DNA from: Clostridiales bacterium
Lineage (GTDB): Bacteria; Bacillota; Clostridia; Peptostreptococcales; Anaerovoracaceae
Direction of reading: 5' to 3'
DNA: 64,000 nt
Assembly (NCBI GenBank): GCA_015058215.1
Contig: SVCU01000001.1
Coordinates: 1 to 64,000, forward strand
Shown: one piece after another, positions 1 through 7,962 of the stretch
How the letters are laid out: each line of letters starts with the position of its first letter
How positions within the stretch are numbered: position 1 is the stretch's first letter
Position numbers and translations under genes: made by a program
The notes under the pieces: generated by a model
What the model was told of the DNA's origin: nothing
Databases searched by the model: none
The model's input: only the letters and a program-made list of their open reading frames with translations

Positions 1-85
1 TTTCCCACAATGCTTATCTTTTGGTCTTTGGTTCGGAATAGTGTAGTGCTGGCGGTCTATCTCTTGTTTTCGGTTGCTTGCTTCC

Positions 86-1180
86 TTACCGTACATGAGC
101 ATTCGACCAAGGTTTCAAATACTGGATGCCCATGTCCATATGCCAAAGTGTTGTCAGGGTTGAATAAATCATCTTTACCTTAGCCGTCGTCTTTCCGGTT
201 TCCAAATACCCTTCCTGGTACAAATATGCTTCTGCTTCTGCGATGGTTACGGTCGGATAATTTTTGTAAAGCTCATATTCTTTTTTGTTGCCGAAGGAAA
301 GCGTAAGTTCTTTCTCAAAACTGAGTAACCCGATTGAGCGTTTGGAATTTCCAATCCGTTTTTCTAACTCTTCTTCCACTTGCAGGATCGTCCAGTTTTT
401 ACGAAGCTCACCTGTGAATGTGATGGATCCGCTATATACGATTTCAGGAGCATTGATTTCGGAGTACTCCAGGACTCTTTGCAGATAGGGATTTGTCTCC
501 ATCAAAGAATGGATCGATGCTTCATTCAATTCCACATCGAGCGGAAGATGCAGAGCATATGCTGTTGGATGTGCGTTAAATACCAGGATCGGTTCCGCTG
601 AGCCCTTGGAATACACGGTGTATTCATAACACCCGATGAGCCATTTCGATTCTTCGCCCTCGTCTTTTTTATCAAAGGTGAATTCCAGATCCCCCATTAG
701 GAAACGTAACACCTCTTCCGCATTTACTTGAATTTCTGCCTTTTCATCTTCCGTAAGCGTATACCACGGACCAATCATGTACTGCGACGGATAGGGATCC
801 TTTAAAACCGGTAAATGTTCCGGTAACGGTTCTTCCGGATCCAGAAAATTACCGTTTCCAACATATACGTAGGGTGAACCGTAAGTTGCGGCTTCTGCAA
901 CGCGAGTCTTCCATCCCTCAGTCTCCCATTCAGGAATCTGCTGCTGGCCTTGCTGATCTTGTGTCCCTTGCTGACCGCTCTGGTTTTGTTGAGACTGCTG
1001 CGTTTGCTGATTCTGCTGAGATTGCTGCGTTTCCTGTTCTGTAGTTTCCTTATCGACGGTTCCTTCGTTCACCTGATTGCTCTCGTTCTGTTCTTCATCC
1101 GTCACATCTTGCGGAATCGTACAGGAAGTCGCCGTAGCCAATAGGAAAACCATTAGTAAGCATAGGAATACTTTTTTCAT
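86..1180 (-). CDS. Secreted lipoprotein of unknown function, Gln-rich linker
   Basis: 364 aa. The N-terminus has a basic start, a hydrophobic stretch and a lipobox ending ATSC, so it should be a lipid-anchored protein outside the membrane. Residues ~30-85 are a low-complexity Gln/Ser/Thr linker (runs such as QQSQQNQQTQQ). The rest is a soluble domain I do not recognise. An in-frame GTG lies two codons upstream, but the ATG at 1180 sits 8 nt after AGGAGG and is the better start. The gene is clearly more AT-rich than the core genes here, suggesting transfer or fast evolution. No partner gene is visible; the window edge is 85 bp downstream. Confidence 0.75.
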   Translation of the reverse strand: MKKVFLCLLMVFLLATATSCTIPQDVTDEEQNESNQVNEGTVDKETTEQETQQSQQNQQTQQSQQNQSGQQGTQDQQGQQQIPEWETEGWKTRVAEAATYGSPYVYVGNGNFLDPEEPLPEHLPVLKDPYPSQYMIGPWYTLTEDEKAEIQVNAEEVLRFLMGDLEFTFDKKDEGEESKWLIGCYEYTVYSKGSAEPILVFNAHPTAYALHLPLDVELNEASIHSLMETNPYLQRVLEYSEINAPEIVYSGSITFTGELRKNWTILQVEEELEKRIGNSKRSIGLLSFEKELTLSFGNKKEYELYKNYPTVTIAEAEAYLYQEGYLETGKTTAKVKMIYSTLTTLWHMDMGIQYLKPWSNAHVR

Positions 1181-1207
1181 TGTCACGACCTCCTTTCATC
1201 CACTTTT

Positions 1208-1237
1208 AGTATTGCATACATGTCAAAGTTTTGTCAA
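1208..1237 (-). promoter_or_regulatory. Promoter of the Gln-rich lipoprotein gene
   Basis: On the minus strand, -35 TTGACA (1232-1237), an 18-nt spacer and -10 AATACT (1208-1213). A second TTGACA lies at 1221-1226. Confidence 0.5.
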
Positions 1238-1278
1238 TTTCAAGTCTGTGTCGATACGATTTCATTACTATAACAAAA

Positions 1279-1298
1279 GGGTCGGCAAATGCCGGCCC
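1279..1298 (-). terminator. Terminator after the amidohydrolase remnant
   Basis: GGGTCGGC / GCCGGCCC hairpin with a 4-nt loop. On the minus strand it is followed by TTTT, directly downstream of the remnant ending at 1309. Confidence 0.55.
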
Positions 1299-1308
1299 CT
1301 TGCTCACT

Positions 1309-1757
1309 TTATTTGTATTCATACACTTTGTGGCCGGCCAGGTAGGTGGCCAGCACGGGGATATCTTTGAGTTTGGAAGACTCTGTCTCGAAGGGGTTCT
1401 GGCCCAGAACCACGAAGTCTGCCAGCATGCCGGGCAGGATCTGCCCTTTGGTCTGTTCCTCGAAGCTGGCCCGGGCGCTGTCCTTGGTGAAACTATCCAG
1501 GGCTTCCTGCAGGGTGAAGGTTTCCCGGGGCAGGTATTCCCGGCGGCCCTGCAGGTCGCAGCGGGTGACGGCGCACTGGATGCCTGCCAGCACGTCGGGA
1601 AGTTCCACAGGGCAGTCGCTGCCGTTGCTGATGGTCATTTCCCTTTTTCGCAAGGTTTCCAGTTTTAACTGGGCGCAGTCGCATCTTCCCCTACCCGCTG
1701 ATGCATAATGTGTACATCGTAATCCAAAAAGATGCTCGGGGCATAAATTCCGCAGAC
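1309..1757 (-). pseudogene. Remnant of a YtcJ-like metal-dependent amidohydrolase
   Basis: Only the C-terminal third of an amidohydrolase is left, in two frames. The first piece (about 1757-1690) reads IFLDYDVHIMHQRVGED, typical of YtcJ-type amidohydrolases. It then runs out of frame. From about 1680 the next frame carries TISNGSDCPVELPDVLAGI and continues to a normal-looking C-terminus (GMLADFVVLGQNPFE). The metal-binding N-terminal half is absent; a terminator-like hairpin sits where it should join. This is a truncated, frameshifted gene with no expected activity. It lies on the opposite strand from the LysR gene, so it may once have been that regulator's target. Confidence 0.8.
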
Positions 1758-1760
1758 AAT

Positions 1761-1785
1761 AAAAAAGGACCGGCCAGGCCGATCC
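1761..1785 (-). terminator. Terminator of the putative 2082-1761 transcript
   Basis: Minus-strand hairpin GGATCGGC-CTG-GCCGGTCC with a triloop and one U-G pair, followed by six T. It interrupts the former amidohydrolase reading frame. Confidence 0.6.
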
Positions 1786-2082
1786 GTTGTTTTCAGATGT
1801 GGGGCTCCCCCTTCCCTAAAGGGGCGTCCCGTATGGAAAGGTAGGTGCGCGGCAGGGCCCGGAGGCTCCCAGGTGTTCCGCTGCGGCGGACCTATCGTGG
1901 TTGTCTTGGAGTGGATCCGCAAAAGAACGTTTCGCAGCCGGCGGCTGCCAAGTGGCCTCAGAAGGCTCTCAGCGGCGATTTCAGCCACTTTTTCAGCTTT
2001 CTCAGTTCCTTGTTCGTCCGCGGCCTTTTTCTCCCCAGAGAGGAGTTTCACGCCCGGCGAACTTACTGTTCTCTTGCTTTCC
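1761..2082 (-). ncRNA. Candidate ~320-nt structured RNA, divergent from lysR
   Basis: The stretch has its own minus-strand promoter (2089-2117) and terminator (1761-1785) but no convincing gene. An ATG at 2084 opens a frame, but it lacks a Shine-Dalgarno, would start at or before the predicted transcription start, and encodes a Pro/Arg-rich product I cannot relate to any family. Several short perfect stems can be drawn, for example CCCCTT/AAGGGG, GCAGCC/GGCTGC and AAGTGGC/GCCACTT. I do not recognise 6S, SRP, tmRNA or RNase P motifs. It may be a regulatory RNA or plain remnant DNA. Confidence 0.25.
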
Positions 2083-2088
2083 ATGGGT

Positions 2089-2117
2089 AGTATAGCCCAT
2101 CTCTTGACATAAGTAAA
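2089..2117 (-). promoter_or_regulatory. Minus-strand promoter divergent from lysR
   Basis: -35 TTTACT (2112-2117), 17-nt spacer, -10 TATACT (2089-2094). It overlaps the lysR promoter, the usual geometry for a LysR-controlled divergent pair. Confidence 0.45.
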
Positions 2118-2159
2118 ATAAATAGTTATGATATTGACATAAGTTTTGCTTATAGGAGG
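2104..2159 (+). promoter_or_regulatory. lysR promoter, repeated site and RBS
   Basis: TTGACA (2104-2109), 17-nt spacer, TATGAT (2127-2132). GACATAAGT occurs at 2106-2114 and again at 2136-2144, 30 bp apart, one copy over the -35 and one at the start of transcription; these may be autoregulatory operator half-sites. AGGAGG (2154-2159) lies 8 nt before the ATG. Confidence 0.65.
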
Positions 2160-2167
2160 CACAATTT

Positions 2168-3049
2168 ATGTTTTCACGTTACGGCATCTTCTGCAAAGTG
2201 GTGGAAACCGGCAGCTTCACCCGGGCCGGCGAAGTTCTGGGCTATTCTCAGAGCGCCATCAGCCAGACCGTCAGTGCCTTAGAACAGGAGCTGGGCACCA
2301 CCCTTCTGACACGCCGCCGGGGCAATGTATCCCTGACCCGGGACGGCAAGGAATTCTACCCGTTCATTCAATCCATCCATAACAGTGAGCTTGCCCTGGA
2401 GCGGAAAGCTCTGGAACTGCAGGGGCTGGAGAACAGCACCGTCCGCATCGGCACCTTTACCAGCGTCAGCCGCCACCTGCTGCCGCGCCTCATCAAGGAA
2501 TTCCGCTCCCAGTACCCCAATGTCCACTTCCTGCTGGAGCAGGGGGATTACACCCGCATCGAAAACCACATCCTGGCAGGTACCGTGGATTTCGGCTTCA
2601 CCAGCGCCGAAGCCAGCCACAAGCTGAACGGCCAGGTGCTCTACCGGGACGAAATGATGGCCGTCCTTCCCAAGGACCACCCTCTGGCTGCCAAGGAGTC
2701 CGTTTCGTTGGAGGAACTTTCCAAAGAGCCCTTCATTCTGGTGGACGAGGGGCATTTCAGTGTGGCGGTCAACGCTTTCCACGCCCACGGTCTGGAACCG
2801 GATATCGAATACCGGGTCTTCGACGACTATACCGTCATGGCCATGATCCAGCAGGGCCTCGGGGTCTCCATGATCTACGCTCCCGTGCTGAAAGGCTTCA
2901 ATAAAACAGAACTGGCCATCCGGCCCATCGAAGATAAGGTCTACCGTGCCCTGACTTTGGTGTGGGACCAGTGGGATACCATGCCTCTGGCGGCCCGCCT
3001 GTTCGCGGAATACATTTTGAAGCGGGCCTCCGGCTCCTTCCCGTTCTAA
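2168..3049 (+). CDS. LysR-family transcriptional regulator
   Basis: 293 aa, the usual LTTR length. Residues 1-60 form the winged helix-turn-helix (GSFTRAGEVLGYSQSAISQTV), followed by a linker helix and a periplasmic-binding-protein-like effector domain from ~90. Such proteins act as tetramers and usually control a divergent gene. Here the divergent side holds only an unproven ~320-nt transcript and a broken amidohydrolase, so the original target may be lost. The start is fixed by AGGAGG 8 nt upstream. The effector cannot be told from sequence. Confidence 0.88.
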   Translation: MFSRYGIFCKVVETGSFTRAGEVLGYSQSAISQTVSALEQELGTTLLTRRRGNVSLTRDGKEFYPFIQSIHNSELALERKALELQGLENSTVRIGTFTSVSRHLLPRLIKEFRSQYPNVHFLLEQGDYTRIENHILAGTVDFGFTSAEASHKLNGQVLYRDEMMAVLPKDHPLAAKESVSLEELSKEPFILVDEGHFSVAVNAFHAHGLEPDIEYRVFDDYTVMAMIQQGLGVSMIYAPVLKGFNKTELAIRPIEDKVYRALTLVWDQWDTMPLAARLFAEYILKRASGSFPF

Positions 3050-3050
3050 A

Positions 3051-3080
3051 AAAGCCCTTGACAAAAGGGCTTTTCCCTTT
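3051..3080 (+). terminator. lysR terminator
   Basis: AAAGCCCTT-GACA-AAGGGCTTT hairpin followed by a T/C-rich run. The next unit's -35 box lies inside this hairpin. Confidence 0.7.
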
Positions 3081-3086
3081 TATCAT
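3058..3086 (+). promoter_or_regulatory. Promoter of the T-box/trpB unit inside the lysR terminator
   Basis: TTGACA (3058-3063), 17-nt spacer, TATCAT (3081-3086). The -35 box uses the loop and arm of the lysR terminator hairpin. Predicted transcription start ~3093. Confidence 0.65.
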
Positions 3087-3092
3087 AAGGGC

Positions 3093-3370
3093 AATTAAAG
3101 AACGCCAAACCATAGACCGAGAAGAGTACCTTCTTTTACGAAACGCCCAGAGAGCTGCGGACGGTGCGATCGCAGCGGTTTCTGTTGAAGGGAATGGCCT
3201 CGTGAGGGCAGCAGGAACGTTCCTACGGGAATCAGTAATGGCTGACGGGAGCTTCACCCGTTATCCGCGAAGCGTATATGCACGTATGCGAAAGGAGTGG
3301 CCGATCATCGGCAATTTGGGTGGTACCGCAGAGCACAGGCTTTGTCCCATGTGGGGCAAAGTTTTTTTAT
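3093..3370 (+). ncRNA. T-box riboswitch leader, probably tRNA-Trp responsive
   Basis: The leader ends with the T-box core GGTGGTACCGC (3319-3329), which pairs with the uncharged tRNA acceptor end. An intrinsic terminator follows: CTTTG..CCC / GGG..CAAAG with seven T (3340-3368). Stem I spans ~3107-3210 with an AGTA bulge near 3126. A TGG at 3195-3197 in the 3' side of stem I, within GAATGGCC, is the likely specifier and matches Trp. The downstream gene is tryptophan synthase beta, which agrees. Uncharged tRNA-Trp should favour antitermination. The exact stem I fold was not computed. Confidence 0.85.
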
Positions 3371-3443
3371 TTCCCCCAGAGACCTCCCAATGTCCGCCAC
3401 GCGTTCAGCGGACCCGCCTCCCCACTCCGGAAAGGAACACAAA

Positions 3444-4829
3444 ATGGAAGTTACAAAGAACACCGCCGTCCCCTATAAGATCTATCTGGAAGAACATGAA
3501 ATGCCCAAGGCCTGGATGAACCTCCGCGCCTTTATGAAGAATAAGCCCGCTCCCTTCCTGAACCCCGCCACCAAGAAACCCTGCACCTTCGAAGACCTGC
3601 AGGCCGTTTTCTGCGACGAGCTGATCCGTCAGGAACTGGACGACACCACCCCCTACTTCGAAATCCCCGAGGAAGTACAGGCCTTCTATAAGATGTACCG
3701 CCCCGCTCCGCTGGTACGGGCCTACCATCTGGAACGGTACCTGGATACTCCCGCCGAGATCTACTACAAGTTCGAAGGCAACAACACCTCCGGTTCCCAC
3801 AAGCTGAACTCCGCTGTGGCCCAGGTCTATTATGCCAAGCAGCAGGGTCTCACCAACCTGACCACCGAAACCGGTGCCGGTCAGTGGGGTACCGCCCTCT
3901 CCATGGCCTGCGGTTTCTACGGCCTGGATCTCACCGTCTACATGGTGAAGGTCTCCGCCGAGCAGAAGCCTCACCGCAGAGCCGTCATTGAGACTTACGG
4001 CGGCAAGGTAGTCCCCTCCCCCTCCACCACCACGGAAGTGGGCCGCAAGATCCTGGAAGAAAACCCCGGCACCGGCGGCTCCCTGGGCTGCGCCATCTCC
4101 GAAGCCATCGAAACCGCACGAAACACCCCGAACTGCCGCTACGTTCTGGGCAGTGTGCTGAACCACGTGCTGCTGCACCAGTCCGTCATCGGTCTGGAAG
4201 CCAAGGCCGCTCTGGATAAATACGGCATCACCCCCGATATCGTCATCGGCTGCGCCGGCGGCGGCTCCAACCTGGGCGGCCTCATCACCCCCTTCATGGC
4301 AGAGAAACTGCAGGGCAAGAACAACATCGAATTCATCGCCGTGGAACCCGCCTCCTGCCCCTCCCTCACCAAGGGCAAGTTCGCCTACGATTACGGCGAC
4401 ACCGGCCGTACCACTCCCCTCATGAAGATGTACACCCTGGGCAGCGGCTTCATGCCCGCTCCCAACCATGCCGGCGGCCTCCGCTACCACGGCATGACCT
4501 CCACCCTGTCTCAGCTGTACCACGACGGTTACATGACCGCCCGCAGCGTGAAGCAGACCGAGGTCTTTGAAGCCGCCACCCTCTTCGCCAAGGTGGAAGG
4601 CACCCTGCCCGCCCCCGAATCCTCCCACGCCATCCGGGCCGCCATCGATGAAGCCCTGAAGTGCAAGGAGACCGGCGAAAAGAAGAAGATCCTATTCGGT
4701 CTCACCGGCACCGGCTACTTCGACATGACCGCCTATACCGCATTCAACAACGGCACCATGACGGATTACGTCCCCACCGACGAAGACCTGAAAAAGGGCT
4801 TCGCCACCTTACCCCAGATCGACCTCTAA
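3444..4829 (+). CDS. trpB: Tryptophan synthase beta chain, TrpB2 type
   Basis: 461 aa PLP enzyme joining indole and serine to make tryptophan. The family signature GSHKLNSA carries the PLP lysine, followed by TETGAGQWGTALS and the phosphate-binding loop GCAGGGSNLGG. The forms YYKFEGNN and GQWG mark the long TrpB2 class, which often works without TrpA, rather than TrpB1. No trpA or other trp gene is adjacent, so it may salvage free indole. The frame is open upstream, but ATG 3444 follows GGAAAGGAA and matches the family N-terminus. Expression should be controlled by the T-box leader just upstream. Confidence 0.9.
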   Translation: MEVTKNTAVPYKIYLEEHEMPKAWMNLRAFMKNKPAPFLNPATKKPCTFEDLQAVFCDELIRQELDDTTPYFEIPEEVQAFYKMYRPAPLVRAYHLERYLDTPAEIYYKFEGNNTSGSHKLNSAVAQVYYAKQQGLTNLTTETGAGQWGTALSMACGFYGLDLTVYMVKVSAEQKPHRRAVIETYGGKVVPSPSTTTEVGRKILEENPGTGGSLGCAISEAIETARNTPNCRYVLGSVLNHVLLHQSVIGLEAKAALDKYGITPDIVIGCAGGGSNLGGLITPFMAEKLQGKNNIEFIAVEPASCPSLTKGKFAYDYGDTGRTTPLMKMYTLGSGFMPAPNHAGGLRYHGMTSTLSQLYHDGYMTARSVKQTEVFEAATLFAKVEGTLPAPESSHAIRAAIDEALKCKETGEKKKILFGLTGTGYFDMTAYTAFNNGTMTDYVPTDEDLKKGFATLPQIDL

Positions 4830-4831
4830 CG

Positions 4832-4864
4832 AAAAAAGACCCGAGCACAGCTCGGGTCTTTTTT
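4832..4864. terminator. Bidirectional terminator between trpB and thiN
   Basis: Perfect GACCCGAGC-ACA-GCTCGGGTC stem (4838-4858) flanked by A6 on the left and T6 on the right, so it can end trpB on plus and the thiN operon on minus. Confidence 0.9.
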
Positions 4865-4888
4865 ATTTGCTCAATTTTTTATTTCAGC

Positions 4889-5581
4889 TTAATCTTCCCA
4901 GTAAACGATGACGGAGCCTTCTTCTACCTTGACGGAAGCGGGGCATTCCACGATGCGGTTGCTGACGCCCTTGGGATAGATGCTGGTCAGGATCTCGCCT
5001 TCAGAGGGGAACTTCAGGCCCTTGTAGGTGACCTTGGCATCGTTCAGTGCGAAAACGGAAACGATGTAATCTTCTTTGGGGGGATGGGCCACGTGTTCAT
5101 CCAGTACCAGTTCGTCGGGGCCGTTGATGACGGTGATGACGCCTTCTTCATCGTAGAGATAACCGATGGCATCCCGTTCGGACAGCCAGGAGAGTGCCTG
5201 GATGTTGGCCAGAGTGTGGTCCACACGGCCACCGGTGCAGCCGAAGAGATGGAACACACGGTACCCCTTTTCGTAAGCAATGCGCATGCCGGCCAGAGTG
5301 TCGGTATCGTCCTTTGCTACGGGCAGCTTCATGAACTGGGGGCCGTCGGGATTGTTCAGGTCTACGCCCTGTTCCACCAGAGAAGCGCTTTCGTCATCCA
5401 GAGAGTCGAAGTCGCCGATGATCAGGTCCGGTTCCAGGTAGAGGGTCAGCAGGCGGGTCAGACCACCGTCAGCCGCAATGAGGAAGTCACCCTTCTCTCT
5501 GGAAAAATCTGCGCTGACCTGTTCTTCGCTGCCGTAGTATTCGCCGGCGCCGAAAATGTAGCAAACACCTGTTTTGTTCAT
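4889..5581 (-). CDS. thiN: Thiamine pyrophosphokinase
   Basis: 230 aa. Transfers pyrophosphate from ATP to thiamine to give thiamine diphosphate. The N-terminal catalytic domain shows IAADGG, the metal-binding GDFDS, KDDTDT and GGRVDH, all in the family order; the C-terminal part is the beta-rich thiamine-binding domain. Its start overlaps the yitT stop by 4 nt, so it is the last, translationally coupled gene of the operon starting at 10830. No TPP riboswitch is visible upstream. Confidence 0.92.
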   Translation of the reverse strand: MNKTGVCYIFGAGEYYGSEEQVSADFSREKGDFLIAADGGLTRLLTLYLEPDLIIGDFDSLDDESASLVEQGVDLNNPDGPQFMKLPVAKDDTDTLAGMRIAYEKGYRVFHLFGCTGGRVDHTLANIQALSWLSERDAIGYLYDEEGVITVINGPDELVLDEHVAHPPKEDYIVSVFALNDAKVTYKGLKFPSEGEILTSIYPKGVSNRIVECPASVKVEEGSVIVYWED

Positions 5582-6480
5582 TCGTCTACCTCCTTATTTA
5601 AATCACGGAAACCATTGCCTTTGCCCCAGACGCCTTCGACCTTTTCTACAGACAGGAAAGCTTTCGGATCGATCTGGGAAAGATATTTTCTTATGAGTAC
5701 GCTCTCACGGGGAGAACAGTAGGTCATCAAATTTTCGTGGGAACGCATGGTGTATGCACCTACCACTGTAGAAATAGTAACACCTCGGTTCAAATCGTGC
5801 AAGATGTAATCTGACACTTTTGCAGCTTCTGTCGTGGTAATTTCCACCCGGACCACCTTGGCCTGCATACCGAAGAGGATGATTTCAACGGCCTTGGAGA
5901 AGATGAACTGGGAAATCAGCGCGTACAGCGCAATGTTTCTGCCGTAGAAAATCCCGGAGACCAGGATGATGCCGCCGTCCAGATAGAGCAGGATGGTGGA
6001 CAGGTTCATGCCGGGGGCCAGCTTCTTCTTGATGATCTTGGCGATGGCATCGGTACCGCAGATGGAATAGCCGCGGCTGAAGATCAGACCGCTGCAGGCA
6101 CCGCTGAGTGCGCCGAAGTAAATGGCGGCCAGCACCAGGTCTTCTTCTTCCAGAAGCATGAAGTTGACCTTTTCAAAGACCACCATGACGGTGGGGTACA
6201 GGAATGCCATAAATACCAGCTTCTTGGCTTCCCGCATGCCCAGGATCAGGGCGGCCAGCACCAGGATCACAAGGGAGATGCCGTAGAAGGTGAAGCCGTA
6301 ATCCAGACCGGGGATCAGTGCCTGCAGGATTCGGGTGAGACCGGCGAGACCGCCGGCGGACAGACCGTTGGGCACCAGGATGCTGACGGAAGCAAAGGAA
6401 CCGATGCTGCAGGCCAGCACCAGCACCAGGATGTCCAAAAAGGAACCACGCAGTTTTTGATTGGATACTTTCATTTTCAT
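5578..6480 (-). CDS. YitT-family membrane protein with DUF2179 domain
   Basis: 300 aa. Residues ~15-200 hold five or six hydrophobic segments with the family's conserved NGLSAGG after the first helix. The C-terminal ~85 residues form the soluble cytosolic DUF2179 domain (VEITTTEAAKVSDYILH...RGVTISTVVGAYT). The family has no settled function. ATG 6480 follows AGGAGG. It lies between the methyltransferase and thiN in one operon; shared function with either is not evident. Confidence 0.85.
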   Translation of the reverse strand: MKMKVSNQKLRGSFLDILVLVLACSIGSFASVSILVPNGLSAGGLAGLTRILQALIPGLDYGFTFYGISLVILVLAALILGMREAKKLVFMAFLYPTVMVVFEKVNFMLLEEEDLVLAAIYFGALSGACSGLIFSRGYSICGTDAIAKIIKKKLAPGMNLSTILLYLDGGIILVSGIFYGRNIALYALISQFIFSKAVEIILFGMQAKVVRVEITTTEAAKVSDYILHDLNRGVTISTVVGAYTMRSHENLMTYCSPRESVLIRKYLSQIDPKAFLSVEKVEGVWGKGNGFRDLNKEVDE

Positions 6481-6510
6481 TTAGGGGACCCTCCTCCCCA
6501 TACAGTGCAA

Positions 6511-7947
6511 TTATTCAGGTTGATCGATAACGGTAATACCGCTGTTGCCGAAGATGTCCACGGCTTTGACGGTGATGGGGAAGAATTCCTCGCCCAGAGT
6601 TTCGTAGACCAGGGTCAGGCCCTTCCCATCCCTGCAGAAGCAGGCCTGCGGCCTGCTGGCGGGGGCGGCCGCCGCAGAGTTTGGCGCGGCCGCCTCCGGG
6701 CCGCCGGGTGCGGATTCGGCGGCCCCGCTGCGAAGCTCCACGCTCCAGAAATCCACAAGAGCGGTGGAGTCCTCTTTCAGCACCGTCCGGATCACCGGCA
6801 GATACTTTTCTTCCACAGGTATGTTTTCCAAAGTGGCGGGCGTATACCCCAGAAGTTCCACTTTCAGTGCTTTTTTATCGGACAGGGGCAGAGCCTCCAG
6901 AGAGGCTTTCACCTGAACGGTGCCCTGTTCACGGGTATCCTCGGCCTCCGTCTTGGATTCGTAGAAATCGTAGGACGCGCCGGCGTTCACCATGCGCTTA
7001 TGGGTATTCACCGCAGCCAGACGGCCGATATCGCAGGCGATCCAGCGGCGGCCCATGGATTCCGCGGCCGCCGCCATGGTGCCGGAGCCGCAGAAGAAGT
7101 CTGCGCACAGGTCACCGGGGCGGGTGCAGCTTTCCAGGATGCGGTTCACCAGAGATTCCGGCTTCTGGGTCACATAACCGGTCCGCTCCGAAGAGGTGCG
7201 GCCCACCATATCCAGACTCCACACATCCTTGCGGTTGACCATGGTATACCAACCCATTTCGTCCCGGTATTCCTTAACGCCCTTGAACCGATAGGGCTTG
7301 AAACCCCGGTTATAGGATTTCTCCTGCTGGGCCTTGAAGTAATACTTGGGGCCTTTCGCATAGAACAGCAGGGTATCGTGTTTCCGGGCGAAGCTGCGCT
7401 TGGAAACGCCGCCGGATTTATAGTTCCAGACCACTTCGTTGATGAAGTTCTTTTCGCCGAAGATCTCGTCCAGCAGGATCTTTACGTAATGGACGGCATG
7501 GTGGTCCAGATGGACCCAGAGGCAGCCGTCTGCCGCCAGAAGGTCCTTGATGAACAGGAACCGTACGGCCAGCATGGTCAGGTAATCTTCCATGCCGTTC
7601 TCCCAGGTATCCTTGTACGCCTTCTGCTTCATGGCGGGGATCTTGACACCGGCCTTGGCGTTCAGTTTGATCTCGGCACCATAATTCGCTTTGGTAAAGA
7701 AGGGAGGATCGATGTAGACCATCTGCACCTTGCCCGCAAGGCTGCGGTCTTTGATCAGGTGGTCCATGAAATCCAGGTTATCGCCCAGAGCCAGGATGTT
7801 TTCTTCCCCGGCCTTGGGGAGCGGTTTCCCGGCGGCACGGATCTCCTGACGGCAAAGGAAGGGAACGGCTTCTGCCGCCGCCTTTTTCGCCTCGTACAGG
7901 GCGTAGCTGTTCTCCATGATCTGGGGGAATTTCAAGATCAGACTCAT
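6511..7947 (-). CDS. Orphan site-specific DNA methyltransferase (beta class)
   Basis: 478 aa. Catalytic motif IV is DPPF (residues 80-83) and the SAM-binding motif I, FCGSGT, comes later at 285-290: the beta-class order typical of N6-adenine or N4-cytosine methylases of the Mod type. VHLDHH at 145-150 is also characteristic. No endonuclease or specificity gene is near, so it is an orphan. Residues ~408-434 are an Ala/Pro-rich insert that coincides with two GC-rich hairpins (6664-6725). ATG 7947 follows AAGGAGG and lies 15 nt after the ygiQ stop. Target sequence unknown. Confidence 0.85.
   Translation of the reverse strand: MSLILKFPQIMENSYALYEAKKAAAEAVPFLCRQEIRAAGKPLPKAGEENILALGDNLDFMDHLIKDRSLAGKVQMVYIDPPFFTKANYGAEIKLNAKAGVKIPAMKQKAYKDTWENGMEDYLTMLAVRFLFIKDLLAADGCLWVHLDHHAVHYVKILLDEIFGEKNFINEVVWNYKSGGVSKRSFARKHDTLLFYAKGPKYYFKAQQEKSYNRGFKPYRFKGVKEYRDEMGWYTMVNRKDVWSLDMVGRTSSERTGYVTQKPESLVNRILESCTRPGDLCADFFCGSGTMAAAAESMGRRWIACDIGRLAAVNTHKRMVNAGASYDFYESKTEAEDTREQGTVQVKASLEALPLSDKKALKVELLGYTPATLENIPVEEKYLPVIRTVLKEDSTALVDFWSVELRSGAAESAPGGPEAAAPNSAAAAPASRPQACFCRDGKGLTLVYETLGEEFFPITVKAVDIFGNSGITVIDQPE
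6664..6725. repeat. Tandem GC-rich hairpins inserted in the methyltransferase gene
   Basis: Two perfect hairpins. 6664-6694 has a 9-bp stem GGCGGCCGC/GCGGCCGCC and a 13-nt loop with AGTTT. 6698-6725 has an 8-bp stem GGGCCGCC/GGCGGCCC and a 12-nt loop with GGATTC. They encode residues ~408-428, a low-complexity AAESAPGGPEAAAPN-type insert. Confidence 0.7.
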
Positions 7948-7962
7948 TGCTTCCTCCTTTCA

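Noticed and set aside
1665-2162. A 165-codon minus-strand frame as a single gene
   Set aside because: Only its last ~30 codons resemble a protein family (the amidohydrolase remnant). The rest spans a terminator and a promoter.
6511-7947. Restriction-modification system
   Set aside because: Neighbours are YitT and YgiQ; no endonuclease or specificity gene is present, so only an orphan methylase is supported.
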